A stretch of 64,000 nt of DNA from Klebsiella michiganensis. Its GTDB lineage: Bacteria; Pseudomonadota; Gammaproteobacteria; Enterobacterales; Enterobacteriaceae. The notes beneath the pieces were generated by a model, which was not told the DNA's origin, made no database searches, and saw nothing but the letters and a program-made list of their open reading frames with translations. Position numbers and translations under genes: made by a program. Below, piece by piece: positions 13,904-23,464 of the stretch (positions are counted from its first letter, which is position 1; the number at the start of each line of letters is the position of its first letter). The DNA lies in assembly GCA_000963575.1 (NCBI GenBank), contig CP011077.1, positions 4,836,001-4,900,000 on the forward strand, written 5' to 3'.

Positions 13904-16894
13904 TTACCAGTTCCAGCGCACGCCGACATTGCCGGTTACTACCCGCTGGCGCTCGCCGCCGAGATTGGCCAGGTAGCCGGTCGTCGCGTACAGGCTGCCG
14001 TTCTGGCTCACCTGCGCCACCAGCCCCGCGCCGATTTGCCCGGCCGTTTGCCCGACATTGCTGGCGATTGTCGTGCTGCCATCGAAAGACGTGTCATCAT
14101 CCTGCCCGAACGAACGCAGCACGTTGGCGCGCAGATAGGGCTTCCAGTTCACGCCGCTCGCCTCAAACGCCCACTGCAAACGAGCCCCCACCCGCCCTTG
14201 CCACGTATTGCCGTTGTTCCAGCGAACGTCGGAGACGCCGTCATGCAGCGAATCCAGCGAGGTTCTCTGCCAGACCAGCTGCGCCTGAGGCTCAAGCGTT
14301 ACCCCCTCCCCGAGGGAAACAGGCAGCCCCGTTTCAACGGAACCTGTAACCGCATTGCCGCTGGAAGAGGCATTCACGCCGTTCACCGAATCCGTATTCA
14401 GCCGCAGCGCGCTGCCCATTAACACCGCGTCCGTATACCAGCCGGAAGCCGCTACCCTTGTCCAGTAAGCGCCGTAGTTATAGTTATTCAACTGTAATTT
14501 GCCGACGCGCATGCCCTGCTTCGCCAGTGCAAAGCCGTCGACATCCCCGGTCGCTCTGGAGAAGCCGAACAGCACCCCGAGGTGATGCGTTGCTCCGCTA
14601 TCCTCAGTCGCGGTATACAAATCCTGTCCCAGCTGCAGCCCCCACAGCGTGCCGTTAAAGGCAGGGTTAACATCCCCGCTTTGGTGAATATCCGCATGGC
14701 TTCCCCAGCTTCGGGCCCAGAAAGCAGGAGCTTTGTTATCTCCGCGCAGCAGACTTTGCTCCCCCTGGCGGTCGTGAAAGGTGTCGATTTGCTGCAAATT
14801 GAGCTGGCGGGCAACCGAGGGCGCTTCGGCATACAGCGCGACTTCTGGCCGGTAGACGGGCAACATCTGATTGCCGTGAGAAGCATCCACGATGGACTGC
14901 GGCGTTTCTTCCGCCGGGGTAACTGACGTTGTCGCATCCGGCACGATGGCGTTACGCAGATACCAGTTCTCTTCGCTACCGCCTGACACGCCGCCTTTGG
15001 CGAGATAGTAGGCATATGCTCCGGCGCTAACGGTGCCCCCTGACAGCTTAAAAGCATTCGCCGCACTGGTCGCACCGTTGGTGGTCTGCACCACCTGAAT
15101 ACCGTCTGCCACAGTTTGCGCCCCGGTACCGCCGACGTTGGTGACTTTCAGGGTGCTGCTGCCGGCAGCGCTGCCTCCGCTCACAATCAGCTTGTCAGAC
15201 GCGGCCTCATCACTCGCCAGGACCGTATTCAGCGCAATCACGCCGTTTTGACCGCTATAGTTCCCGGCTACGGTCAGGCTGTTCCCTACGCCGCTGCCCC
15301 CCAGTTGCACAAGTCCGGCATTGGTCAGGTTACCGTTAATCTGGAAATTGCCCTGCGGCCCAGCAGAAAGTGACGACAGAGTATTGGCCGCCCCCAGCGT
15401 TCCGCGGTTAGTCACGTCGCCGTTGACCGTGCCGTAGCCGCCCAGCGTCGCTCCGGCGGCGACGGTAGCGCCGCTGGCAAGGGAAGCCGAAGCGTGTGAG
15501 CTATCGCCGACGATGAGCGCCCCGCCATTGACGGCGGTTCCCCCGGTGTAGCGGCCCATGCTGTTAAAAAGCAACGTCCCTGCCCCTGCTTTTTCTACCG
15601 CCCCGCTGCCGCTTATTGTGCCCAGATACTCGCCCTGGTTGTTTTGCAGGAAACGCACCAGCCCGTCATTAGTGACCGAAAGTGGCAGGTTGCCTGAGTT
15701 TGCCTGCAGCGTCGCGCCATTGCTTACCGAGGCCGTCACTGAAGCGGTACTGGTGCCGAGCGTGCCGGTGAGATCCAGCGTGCCGCTTTGCACCAACGCC
15801 GTGGTGAACGCGCCGCTACCCGCCCATGTCCAGTCGCTGCCCGTCATGGTCAACGTCTGGAAGTTGGTAAAGGCGTTAGAAGCCGTGCCCGAGCCCTGTA
15901 ACGTCACGCTGTTGTTTCCCTGCCCGCCATCGGCCAGGCCAACAATCTGAGAACCGGTCTGGAGGATCAGCGAAATGCTGCCGTTGCCGCTCAGAATTGC
16001 CGTGCCGCTGCCGCCCTGAATCAGACCGGCATTGGTAATGGTGATATTGCCGTTGGTGGAGCGAATACCGATGCCGTTGTTGCTGATGATTTGCCCGCCG
16101 GCCAGGTTATTGATCGTGGTGTTAAAGCTGCTGCCGAGCGTGTTCGCCACCACCCCGTCCACGCTGCCGCTGGAGGACGCCGTGCCTTTGGCCTGAATCA
16201 GCCCGCTGTTATTTAGCGTGGCGTTGTTGCCCTGCAAAAATACCGTCGGTGCATCCCGCCCGGAAGTGGTTAGCGTCCCGCTGTTGTTCACCGTGCCGCT
16301 GCCGCCCAGCAGCGAAATGGCCCTGGCGTTATTCCCCGACGTAGAAATCGTCCCGGTATTCGTGATGGTATTCCCCGCAGCGCCAGGGTTACTCTGCCCC
16401 CAGGCTGCGGTCATGCCATAAGAATTGTTGCCGCTGGTAGTAATGGTACCGTTATTGATCAGCGTGTTGTTATTGCCGTTGGCAGCCATACCGTCGTTGT
16501 AGGCGCCGGTAGTGGTCAGCGTGCCCGTCGCGCCGTTAGTCAGCGTATTGCCGTTGTTCACGCCCAGCAGCAGCGCCCCGCGGTTCGCCACGCCCGTGCC
16601 GTTGTCAGAGAGCGTCAGCGCTCCGCCGTTGTTAATCGCACTGTTGCTATCCACGGAGAATGGCGTCGCCTGGGTGGTCAGCGAGTAGTTTCCTGTCGTG
16701 GTTGAGTCGAGGTTAATCGTGACGTTGCTGCTGCCCGCGGTGGCCACCACGGGGGGAACGGCCGAGCCGCTACAGGTCACGGTGTCCCCGGTGTTCGGCG
16801 TTTGCGACGAACAGCCGGCAGAGGCAGAAAAAGGAATAACGCCGGCAAAACCGGCCAGACAGACGGGAACCAGAGTCAAAGCCTTGTTTTTCAT
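13904..16894 (-). CDS. Autotransporter (type Va) with repetitive passenger
   Basis: 996-residue surface or secreted protein. The start is set at MKNKALTLVPVCLAGFAG, which gives a signal peptide ending in FSASA. The passenger (about 27-660) is very rich in Asn, Gly, Ser and Thr, with recurring strand-turn units such as NTGTISTSGNNA, NSGTLTTSGRDA and NSGLIQAKGTAS, as expected of a right-handed beta-helix. A PATR-like stretch (GAVEKAGAGTLLFNSMGRYTGGT) lies at about 443-465. A proline-containing linker and the C-terminal 270-residue barrel follow, ending GNVGVRWNW. No protease triad or RGD motif is evident, so it is more likely an adhesin than a protease. It is monocistronic with a terminator. 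Confidence 0.93.
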   Translation of the reverse strand: MKNKALTLVPVCLAGFAGVIPFSASAGCSSQTPNTGDTVTCSGSAVPPVVATAGSSNVTINLDSTTTGNYSLTTQATPFSVDSNSAINNGGALTLSDNGTGVANRGALLLGVNNGNTLTNGATGTLTTTGAYNDGMAANGNNNTLINNGTITTSGNNSYGMTAAWGQSNPGAAGNTITNTGTISTSGNNARAISLLGGSGTVNNSGTLTTSGRDAPTVFLQGNNATLNNSGLIQAKGTASSSGSVDGVVANTLGSSFNTTINNLAGGQIISNNGIGIRSTNGNITITNAGLIQGGSGTAILSGNGSISLILQTGSQIVGLADGGQGNNSVTLQGSGTASNAFTNFQTLTMTGSDWTWAGSGAFTTALVQSGTLDLTGTLGTSTASVTASVSNGATLQANSGNLPLSVTNDGLVRFLQNNQGEYLGTISGSGAVEKAGAGTLLFNSMGRYTGGTAVNGGALIVGDSSHASASLASGATVAAGATLGGYGTVNGDVTNRGTLGAANTLSSLSAGPQGNFQINGNLTNAGLVQLGGSGVGNSLTVAGNYSGQNGVIALNTVLASDEAASDKLIVSGGSAAGSSTLKVTNVGGTGAQTVADGIQVVQTTNGATSAANAFKLSGGTVSAGAYAYYLAKGGVSGGSEENWYLRNAIVPDATTSVTPAEETPQSIVDASHGNQMLPVYRPEVALYAEAPSVARQLNLQQIDTFHDRQGEQSLLRGDNKAPAFWARSWGSHADIHQSGDVNPAFNGTLWGLQLGQDLYTATEDSGATHHLGVLFGFSRATGDVDGFALAKQGMRVGKLQLNNYNYGAYWTRVAASGWYTDAVLMGSALRLNTDSVNGVNASSSGNAVTGSVETGLPVSLGEGVTLEPQAQLVWQRTSLDSLHDGVSDVRWNNGNTWQGRVGARLQWAFEASGVNWKPYLRANVLRSFGQDDDTSFDGSTTIASNVGQTAGQIGAGLVAQVSQNGSLYATTGYLANLGGERQRVVTGNVGVRWNW

Positions 16895-17090
16895 GTTTAC
16901 TCTCACTGCAAGAAAGATAAACAAAGGATTGGCGTTCCCTGCGGCCTCGTAGCGATACGGGCAAGTTATCCAGTGGAAGATTTGGGGCAGGAGAAATCCA
17001 CACCCGGCACTTAACTATAGAGCCGGATGGAGATTTAACAGGCTGATGAGGCGGGTTTTATCGGTTTATTTCACCGAAAAGAGAGCGCGG

Positions 17091-17453
17091 TCAGAATTCA
17101 GTGCGGGAGAAGCCGGTCATCTCGGTCAGTTCCATTTCGCGCCCCAGGGCGGTCATCGGGTGAACAATCACCAGGCCACGGACGGTTTTCTTGAGCTTGC
17201 CCATATCAGCCTGCTCTTTTTTGGTAATCGCACGCTTGTACGGCAGTGCCATCAGCTTCTGCGCTTCTTTGCTCAGCTTCTGGTTACGTACCGCCTGCAG
17301 GCGAGCGATTTCAATTTCCAGCTTTTGCCGCTCTTTTTCCAGCTCGGCATATTTTTCCGCTTCGTTGATCAGGTGCAAGCCTGGCATTTCGTGGCGGATA
17401 GCGTCCAGACGGTCGCTGAGGCGTTTAATTTCTGCTTTTTCGATTTCTTTCAT
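17091..17453 (-). CDS. yibL: Ribosome-associated protein YibL
   Basis: 120-residue, highly charged, predominantly helical protein matching E. coli YibL (DUF2810) along its length, starting MKEIEKAEIKRLSDRLDAIRHEMP. The N-terminal two thirds read as a coiled-coil (EAEKYAELEKERQKLEIEIARLQAV). E. coli YibL has been found associated with ribosomal particles; its job is unclear. It lies downstream of mtlR, as in E. coli, with a spacer of about 70 bases, so it may be read from the mtl transcript or its own promoter. Confidence 0.93.
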   Translation of the reverse strand: MKEIEKAEIKRLSDRLDAIRHEMPGLHLINEAEKYAELEKERQKLEIEIARLQAVRNQKLSKEAQKLMALPYKRAITKKEQADMGKLKKTVRGLVIVHPMTALGREMELTEMTGFSRTEF

Positions 17454-17524
17454 TTTGACTTACCGTGAATAAAGATGGCTTGCTGGCAAGGATACACGAT
17501 CCTGAGGGACAGGGCGAAAAGCGG

Positions 17525-18094
17525 CTATTTCTGGAAGGCTTTTTTTAAGCTGATCCGGGAGATCAGCTCGGTCAGGGAAAGTACCATCGTAGAGCGAACG
17601 ATTTGCATATAGCGCTGACGCTGCATCGCCAGCAGCTCGGGATCGCTGCCGTCAACGAAGGTCGGCGTCGGCGGTAGCGCCGCGACGCAGTGCAGCTCGC
17701 CGAATGGGCCAAGCATTTCGTCATCGGTGAAGCTGTATTCGTTGCCGTCGTGGTTCAGCTCTTCACGGAGCGCCATAAGAAGCTCGCAGTCCTCGTACTC
17801 GGCGCGGTTCAGCACGCCCAAACCGTAGATAAGCTTCAGGCGTACCGAGAGATCGCCCAGCGGGCCGTCGCCGTCCAGCAGCGGCTCAACCGCATATTTC
17901 ACCGCGTAGTCGTCCTTGCGGAACACCTGCAGCACCAGGATATTTACCGCTTCGGTTAACAGCTCGACGGCAGCAATCAGCAGGCTTCTTACGGTTTTGC
18001 CGGCATTCAGTCGCTCAAGCACGCGGTTTTCAAAGGCCTGGGTTTCTTCCATTTTTGCCTGCATCACTAAACATGTTTCAGGCGCGGCATCCAC
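17525..18094 (-). CDS. mtlR: Mannitol operon repressor MtlR
   Basis: Cytoplasmic negative regulator of the mtl operon that, in E. coli, lacks a recognised DNA-binding domain and appears to act through protein contacts. The 189-residue product matches E. coli MtlR from MEETQAFENRVLERLNAGKTVRS to the end ISLKKAFQK. The frame opens with a GTG (18094-18092) preceded by AGG; an ATG 30 bases further in (18064) has no ribosome site and would drop ten non-conserved residues. It begins 15 bases after the mtlD stop, so it is translated from the mtlAD transcript. Confidence 0.94.
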   Translation of the reverse strand: MDAAPETCLVMQAKMEETQAFENRVLERLNAGKTVRSLLIAAVELLTEAVNILVLQVFRKDDYAVKYAVEPLLDGDGPLGDLSVRLKLIYGLGVLNRAEYEDCELLMALREELNHDGNEYSFTDDEMLGPFGELHCVAALPPTPTFVDGSDPELLAMQRQRYMQIVRSTMVLSLTELISRISLKKAFQK

Positions 18095-18109
18095 CGCGCC
18101 TGTATAGGG

Positions 18110-19258
18110 TTACGCTATGGCGTTATACGCCTTTACTGCCTCAGTCACGGCTTCGCTGTTCGCATCCAGACCGGACACTTCCGCCAGCGCCACCTGCGGG
18201 CCTTTTGAGGCCAGAAGCTGCTTCAGCTCTTGCGCCTGCGGATCCTGCTCGCTGTGGTAGTGCATTGCCGCCGCAATCCCTTTAATCAGGTTGACGTGAG
18301 GTAAACCGTACTCAATCGTCCCCAGCAGCGGCTTAACCAGGCGGTCACCCGCGCTCAGTTTACGCAGCGGCTGGCGGCCAACGCGTTCCACGTCATCCTT
18401 CAGATACGGGTTTTCGAAACGGCCAAGGATTTTCTTGATGTATGCGGCATGCTTGTCTGCTTCAAAGCCGTAGCGCTTAATCAGCACCGCGCCGCTCTCT
18501 TCCATCGCCCCTTTCACTACGGCGCGCACTTTCTCATCAAGAATGGCATCGCGGATAGTCTGGTGCCCGGCCAGCTGACCGAGGTACGCGGTTATAGCAT
18601 GCCCGGTATTCAGCGTGAAGAGCTTGCGCTCGACAAACGCCATAAGATTATCAGTAAGTTCCATGCCAGGAATGTTCGGTAGCTCACCTTTAAACTGAGT
18701 TTTATCGACAATCCACTCGCTAAAGGTCTCAACGGTCACTTCCAGCGGATCGTTGGTGGCGGACTCAGACGGCGGAACGATGCGGTCAACCGCAGAGTCC
18801 ACAAAGCCAACGTGCTGCTCCACCCAAGCCCAGGCTTCAGCAGACAGGGCTTTCTTCACGTGCTCTTTAAGTTGGCTGGTGCCGCGCACCATGTTTTCAC
18901 AAGCGATGATGTTCAGCGGAGTTTCGTTGCCGTTCGCACGGCGCAGTTCCAGGCCTTTGGCGAGCGTTGGCGCGATGCGCTCCAGCACAACAGGGCCGAC
19001 GGCGGTGGTTACCAGGTCAACCTGAGCGATAAGGGCCACAACGTCGTCGCCGATGCTGCTGACGGCATTCACGTTGGAGACGGTATCAATCTGCTGCTGC
19101 TCGCCTACTACGTGAACCTGGTAGCTATGACGCGCGTTCAGGGCATCCAGAACCACCTGGTTTACGTCGGCAAAAGTCAGCTGCAGACCGGCGTCCGCCA
19201 ACAGTTTACCGATAAAGCCACGACCGATATTACCTGCACCAAAATGTAATGCTTTCAT
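18110..19258 (-). CDS. mtlD: Mannitol-1-phosphate 5-dehydrogenase
   Basis: Oxidises mannitol 1-phosphate to fructose 6-phosphate with NAD+, the second step of mannitol use. The start at MKALHFGAGNIGRGFIGKLL gives 382 residues, as in E. coli; the open frame reaches further 5' to 19360 but that part reads through the REP-like repeat and is not coding. The NAD-binding GAGNIGRG is at residues 7-14. The catalytic region of the long-chain polyol dehydrogenase family lies near KRKLFTLNTGHAITAYLG (about residues 205-225), including the Lys of the K-x4-N-x2-H pattern. It is the second gene of mtlADR. Confidence 0.97.
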   Translation of the reverse strand: MKALHFGAGNIGRGFIGKLLADAGLQLTFADVNQVVLDALNARHSYQVHVVGEQQQIDTVSNVNAVSSIGDDVVALIAQVDLVTTAVGPVVLERIAPTLAKGLELRRANGNETPLNIIACENMVRGTSQLKEHVKKALSAEAWAWVEQHVGFVDSAVDRIVPPSESATNDPLEVTVETFSEWIVDKTQFKGELPNIPGMELTDNLMAFVERKLFTLNTGHAITAYLGQLAGHQTIRDAILDEKVRAVVKGAMEESGAVLIKRYGFEADKHAAYIKKILGRFENPYLKDDVERVGRQPLRKLSAGDRLVKPLLGTIEYGLPHVNLIKGIAAAMHYHSEQDPQAQELKQLLASKGPQVALAEVSGLDANSEAVTEAVKAYNAIA

Positions 19259-19320
19259 TGCGTTAACCTTCCTGATTATTTCACCCGTTAGGGCTGGGGT
19301 AAGGATACTGTATGCGAATC

Positions 19321-19416
19321 CCCTCACCCTAGCCCTCTCCCCAATGGGGAGAGGGAACATCCAGAACTACCTCTCTTTCCCCCCTTGCCCCTCCAAAGAG
19401 AGGGTCGGGGTGAGGG
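19321..19416. repeat. Paired REP-like palindromic repeat between mtlA and mtlD
   Basis: One unit CCCTCACCCTAGCCCTCTCC, closed by GGGGAGAGGG (19321-19355), is followed by a second in opposite orientation ending GAGAGGGTCGGGGTGAGGG (about 19371-19416). The outer arms CCCTCACCC / GGGTGAGGG are complementary, so the whole can fold on itself. The same element occurs at 29047 and 49568. Confidence 0.85.
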
Positions 19417-19423
19417 CAAGCCC

Positions 19424-21343
19424 TTATTTCTTACCGGCCAGCAAATCCAGCACTTCCTGGACGCTGGTGGTGTGCGCCAGGCGCTCAATCACCGACTCAT
19501 CATCCAGCGCGTTAGTCAGGCTGGTGATCACCTGGATGTGTTCGTTATTGCGGGCAGCAATACCAATCACCAGGCGAGCCACGTCTTCCGGCTCTTCACC
19601 GAAGTGAACGCCTTCCGGGTACTGGCAGAACACAACGCCGGTTTTCAGCACGCGGTCTTTTGCTTCCACGGTGCCGTGAGGTACAGCGATGCCTTCGCCC
19701 AGGTAGGTTGGAGTCAGTTTTTCGCGTTCAAACATCGCGTCCACGTATTCCGGCTGCACGTAGCCGCCGTTCACCAACTGCTCACCTGCAAAGCGAATGG
19801 CTTCTTCTTTGTTGCTGGCTTTCAGGCCCAAGAACACGTTACCCGCGCCTAGTTTGAACACTGCGTCCTCGCTGGAAACAAAACTGTCTTCCAGGCTGTG
19901 CATCACTTTTTCTTCTTTCTCGCTCAGGTTCTGAGAAGCGAGCAGGCGCTCAACCAGGTTGGCGTACAGGCTGCTGTCGAGGAAGTTGGTCAGGGAAATA
20001 TGCTGCGCCTGCGGCACCTGGCGCATCGCACGCTCGGTCAGGTCGCGGTGGGTAATCACCAGGTCAACATCTTCCGGCAGACTGTTGATAGCACAGTTGG
20101 TCACGGAGATATTTTTCAGGCCAGCATCGTTCACTTTCTTACGCAGAACGCCGGCACCCATGGCGCTGGAACCCATCCCTGCGTCGCAGGCTACGATGAT
20201 TTTACGCACGTGGCTCAGGTCGTTAGACAGGCCCGCCCCAACCGCCAGCGGCGCTGCGCCACCTTTGGATTCAGCTTTCATTTCCTGCATACGGCGAGCC
20301 GCAGCTTCGATGTCGTCTTCTTCTTTCACTTTGCTGGTTTTCAGCAGGATGGCGGAAACCACGAAGGAAACAATCATTGCCGCACAGATAGCCGCGATGT
20401 TAGCGAAGTAAGCGCCTTTCGGGGTCATCGCCAGTACCGCCAGGATGGAACCCGGGGAAGCAGGAGACACCAGGCCGCCGTTCAGCACGGTCAGGGTGAA
20501 CACGCCGGTCATACCGCCGAGGATAACGGCGAGGATCAGACGTGGGTTCATCAGCACATACGGGAAGTAAATCTCGTGGATACCGCCCAGGAAGTGGATG
20601 ATAGCCGCGCCGCCAGCGGACTGCTTAGCGTTACCGCGCCCAAAGAACATGTACGCCAGCAGAACACCCATACCCGGACCCGGGTTCGCTTCAATCAGGA
20701 AGAAGATGGATTTGCCCAGCTCGTGGGACTGCTGAATCCCCAGCGGAGAGAAGATACCGTGGTTGATGGCGTTGTTCAGGAACAGGATTTTGGCTGGTTC
20801 TACAAAGATAGACGCCAGCGGCAGCATCTCGTGCACAACCATGAAGTTAACGCCTGCCGCCAGAACTTTGGACAGGACTTCAACCGCAGGGCCGATGCCG
20901 AGGAACGCCAGAATCGCCAGGATCATCCCGATGATACCGGCAGAGAAGTTGTTCACCAGCATTTCAAAGCCGGATTTGATTTTGCCGTCGACCCATTTGT
21001 CGAAGTGCTTGATTGCCCAGCCGCCCAGAGGCCCCGCAATCATTGCGCCGAGGAACATCGGCATGTCAGCCCCGACGATAACGCCCATGGTAGTAATAGC
21101 ACCCACCACGCCGCCGCGGTCACCGCCAATCAGGCGGCCACCGGTAAAGCCGATCAGCAGCGGCAGCAGGTAAGTGATCATCGGGCCTACCAGCTTCGCC
21201 AGCGTTTCGTTTGGCAACCATCCGGTAGGAATAAATAAGGCCGTGATAATACCCCAGGCGATAAACGCCCCGATATTTGGCATAACCATATTGCTGAGGA
21301 AACGACCAAAGCTTTGCACTTTGATCTTGATATCGGATGACAT
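19424..21343 (-). CDS. mtlA: PTS mannitol transporter, EIICBA fusion
   Basis: Inner-membrane phosphotransferase permease that imports mannitol and phosphorylates it to mannitol 1-phosphate. The start is taken at MSSDIKIKVQSFGRF (639 residues) because AGGGG lies seven bases upstream; an ATG six bases earlier would overlap that site. Order of domains: EIIC, about 1-345, six or more membrane segments with the GGIHEIYFPYVL substrate loop; EIIB with phosphorylated Cys386 in VACDAGMGSS; EIIA with the active His in VAVPHGTVEAKD-type sequence (AVPHGTVEAKD, about 555). It is the first gene of mtlADR and has an elaborate CRP-site array upstream. Confidence 0.98.
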   Translation of the reverse strand: MSSDIKIKVQSFGRFLSNMVMPNIGAFIAWGIITALFIPTGWLPNETLAKLVGPMITYLLPLLIGFTGGRLIGGDRGGVVGAITTMGVIVGADMPMFLGAMIAGPLGGWAIKHFDKWVDGKIKSGFEMLVNNFSAGIIGMILAILAFLGIGPAVEVLSKVLAAGVNFMVVHEMLPLASIFVEPAKILFLNNAINHGIFSPLGIQQSHELGKSIFFLIEANPGPGMGVLLAYMFFGRGNAKQSAGGAAIIHFLGGIHEIYFPYVLMNPRLILAVILGGMTGVFTLTVLNGGLVSPASPGSILAVLAMTPKGAYFANIAAICAAMIVSFVVSAILLKTSKVKEEDDIEAAARRMQEMKAESKGGAAPLAVGAGLSNDLSHVRKIIVACDAGMGSSAMGAGVLRKKVNDAGLKNISVTNCAINSLPEDVDLVITHRDLTERAMRQVPQAQHISLTNFLDSSLYANLVERLLASQNLSEKEEKVMHSLEDSFVSSEDAVFKLGAGNVFLGLKASNKEEAIRFAGEQLVNGGYVQPEYVDAMFEREKLTPTYLGEGIAVPHGTVEAKDRVLKTGVVFCQYPEGVHFGEEPEDVARLVIGIAARNNEHIQVITSLTNALDDESVIERLAHTTSVQEVLDLLAGKK

Positions 21344-21485
21344 ACACATACCCCTTGTTGGTGTTCCGCGCTGAAAAGCAGCCCGAGGTTTATTGTTAAC
21401 GTAGCGGCAGGGTCGCCGGCCTTATGCAGTAAAGTGACGCGAATCTGGCACTGAATCGTGAAGCTGTCCAGCAACCGCCCAATTA

Positions 21486-21705
21486 TGTGATTTATATCAC
21501 TAATATTCAGGGATCACCCAGCCACATTGAGTGATGGTGATCACATAATTGCAGTGTAAAAAAAGTACACCGTGGAATTTTTAACCCTGATTGACCTTTT
21601 AATGTGACTAACATCACATTTAGTTATGACGCCTTTGTTATTTATTTGTGATCTAACTCACAAAGTATTTTGAGGGAGATTAATCCTAATGTGATCCAGT
21701 TAAAA
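21486..21705 (-). promoter_or_regulatory. mtlA control region with five CRP-like sites
   Basis: Sites following TGTGA-N6-TCACA are: 21486-21501 (TGTGA-TTTATA-TCACT), 21530-21545 (AGTGA-TGGTGA-TCACA), 21603-21618 (TGTGA-CTAACA-TCACA, perfect), 21647-21662 (TGTGA-TCTAAC-TCACA, perfect), and 21690-21705 (TGTGA-TCCAGT-TAAAA, half site). Centres are about 44, 73, 44 and 43 bases apart, close to whole helical turns. E. coli mtlA is also known for several CRP sites. The region 21344-21808 contains no gene; the mtlA promoter should lie left of 21486. Confidence 0.85.
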
Positions 21706-21808
21706 TCTGGGCGTTGACAACAAACGAGGGGCAAGAAAGGGATGAAAGTAAATTACAGCGAAGCGGCTGGCAGAAAGCGCGGCGAAAATGCCGCGCTGGA
21801 ATGAAAGC

Positions 21809-22408
21809 TTATTTATTTAAATCCGCGACAATGCCACGCGCCTGAGCAAACAGCTGCTGGTAATGCGCGTCGCTGTCGCCAATCCCCTCTTCCACCCCGA
21901 TGGTGTTATAGAGAAAATCGATTTTTGCGTCCTCAACGCCCAGGTAGCCCATCGACCCGCTGATAAAATCGGTCATGTTCTTTTCCCAGCCGTACTTCAC
22001 GAAGCCTTCCTGCGAGCCGCCGACCAGCGCCACCCAGCGGATTTTCTTATTCCCCAGCGCGCCGCCCGGCCCGTAGCCCAGGCCGTAGTTCCACACGCGG
22101 TCCAGGTAGCCTTTTAGCATGGCCGGGAAGCTGTACCACCACACCGGGAACACCACGACCACGGTGTCTTTATCTTCCAGTTCGCCAAACAGGCGATGAA
22201 CCTCCGGGGAATACTGCTTCTGCGGATTGCTCCAGTCCGGTTCGTCGTCCACCTCAAGCACCGGGTTAAAACCGCTGCGGTAAAGATCGAGGGACGAGAC
22301 GTTAATGCCCCGCTCCGCCGCCTCGCCCTGAATTTCCTGCACCACCTGCGCGGTTAACGATGCACTGCGTGGGTGCGCCCAAACAATATACATATTCTCT
22401 GATTTCAT
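21809..22408 (-). CDS. NAD(P)H-dependent quinone oxidoreductase, flavodoxin fold
   Basis: 199-residue cytoplasmic flavoprotein of the NQO1/KefF/MdaB-like flavodoxin-fold group, expected to reduce quinones or similar electrophiles with NAD(P)H. The N-terminal HPRSASLTAQVVQEI (about residues 12-26) is the FMN/FAD phosphate-binding region. VVVFPVWWYSFPAMLKGYLDRVWNYGLGYG (about 85-114) is the family core motif (FPxWWxxxPAxLKGxxDRV). It is divergent from a LysR gene whose start lies 100 bases away. The pair resembles redox- or quinone-responsive regulator/enzyme pairs, so the LysR protein probably controls it. The exact substrate is unknown. Confidence 0.88.
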   Translation of the reverse strand: MKSENMYIVWAHPRSASLTAQVVQEIQGEAAERGINVSSLDLYRSGFNPVLEVDDEPDWSNPQKQYSPEVHRLFGELEDKDTVVVVFPVWWYSFPAMLKGYLDRVWNYGLGYGPGGALGNKKIRWVALVGGSQEGFVKYGWEKNMTDFISGSMGYLGVEDAKIDFLYNTIGVEEGIGDSDAHYQQLFAQARGIVADLNK

Positions 22409-22508
22409 GGAGTTATCTCAGCAAGTGGGAATGTGCGTTCACTTTACGACCGCTGGATAATTCTGTAAAACGTAGTATTTGAGATGAGTTAATGAAGGAT
22501 TTTCACTA

Positions 22509-23399
22509 ATGGCGCTGAATTTTTCCGACTTCGCGACCTTTATCGCCGTGGCACGGCACAAAAGTTTTCGCGCTGCCGGCGATGAGCTGGGGCTTTCTCC
22601 TTCGGCAATCAGCCACGGCATCAAACAGCTCGAGCAGCGCCTGAAAATCCGGCTGTTCAACCGCACCACCCGCAGCGTTTCTCTCACTGAGGCTGGCTAT
22701 AACCTCTACGAGCGCCTGCGTCCTGCCTGTGACGAAATTCATACCATCCTCGACGAGGTAAACTCGTTTCGCGACACGCCGATGGGCACCCTCAAAATCA
22801 ATAGCTCGCGGCTGGCCTCGCGCACGGTTTTAATGCCGCTGGTGGCCGGGTTTGTTCGCCGCTATCCCGACATCAAAGTGGAGGTCACTACCGATGACAG
22901 GCTGGTGGATATCGTGAAGCAGGAATACGATGCCGGGATCCGCCTGATAACCACCGTAGAAAAAGACATGATTGCCGTGCCAATTGGCCCGAAGGCAAAG
23001 ATTTGCGTCGTCGCCACGCCGGAATATCTTGCGAACGCCCCGGCGCCGGCTCATCCCGGTGAGCTGGTCAATCACTGTAGCGTTATTTTCCGCTATCCAA
23101 GCGGCCGCCCTTACTACTGGGAGTTTTACGGGCAGGAAGGCAAGCTGGAGGTGACGCCGTGCGGCAACATCGTCGTGGACGATCTCGACTCCGAGCTGGA
23201 AGCGGTGCTGTGCGGCGCGGGCATCGGCTACCTCTACCAGCAGCAGGTAGAAGAACACCTGGCGAGCGGCAGGCTGATTTCGATGCTTGAAGACTGGCTG
23301 CCGGATCTTCCGCCGTTCCAGTTCTATTACCCAGGCCGGCAGTACATGCCCAGCGCGCTACGCGCCTTTGTCGATTATATAAAAACACCCAGGCCGTAG
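22509..23399 (+). CDS. LysR-family regulator divergent from the quinone oxidoreductase
   Basis: 296-residue LysR-type regulator. The winged helix lies at about residues 4-62 (HKSFRAAGDELGLSPSAISHGIKQLEQRLKIRLFNRTTRSVSLTEAG). The substrate-binding domain is of the DsdC/AaeR-YafC-like subgroup, with MGTLKINSSRLASRTVLMPLVAGFVRRYPDIKVEV. An AAGGA ribosome site precedes the ATG. It is divergent from the oxidoreductase gene and most likely regulates it; no single clear operator stood out in the 100-base spacer. Downstream yibF is co-oriented but has about 65 bases of separation. Confidence 0.9.
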   Translation: MALNFSDFATFIAVARHKSFRAAGDELGLSPSAISHGIKQLEQRLKIRLFNRTTRSVSLTEAGYNLYERLRPACDEIHTILDEVNSFRDTPMGTLKINSSRLASRTVLMPLVAGFVRRYPDIKVEVTTDDRLVDIVKQEYDAGIRLITTVEKDMIAVPIGPKAKICVVATPEYLANAPAPAHPGELVNHCSVIFRYPSGRPYYWEFYGQEGKLEVTPCGNIVVDDLDSELEAVLCGAGIGYLYQQQVEEHLASGRLISMLEDWLPDLPPFQFYYPGRQYMPSALRAFVDYIKTPRP

Positions 23400-23464
23400 A
23401 CTTTTTCACCAATGTTGGGTATCTGTTTCATACTTACCTCAAGTTGGCAAAAACGGATAATGTC

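Noticed and set aside
19898..21238. 446-codon open frame antisense to mtlA
   Set aside because: It mirrors the mtlA coding strand; its His/Gln/Arg-rich translation has no recognisable domain and no ribosome site.
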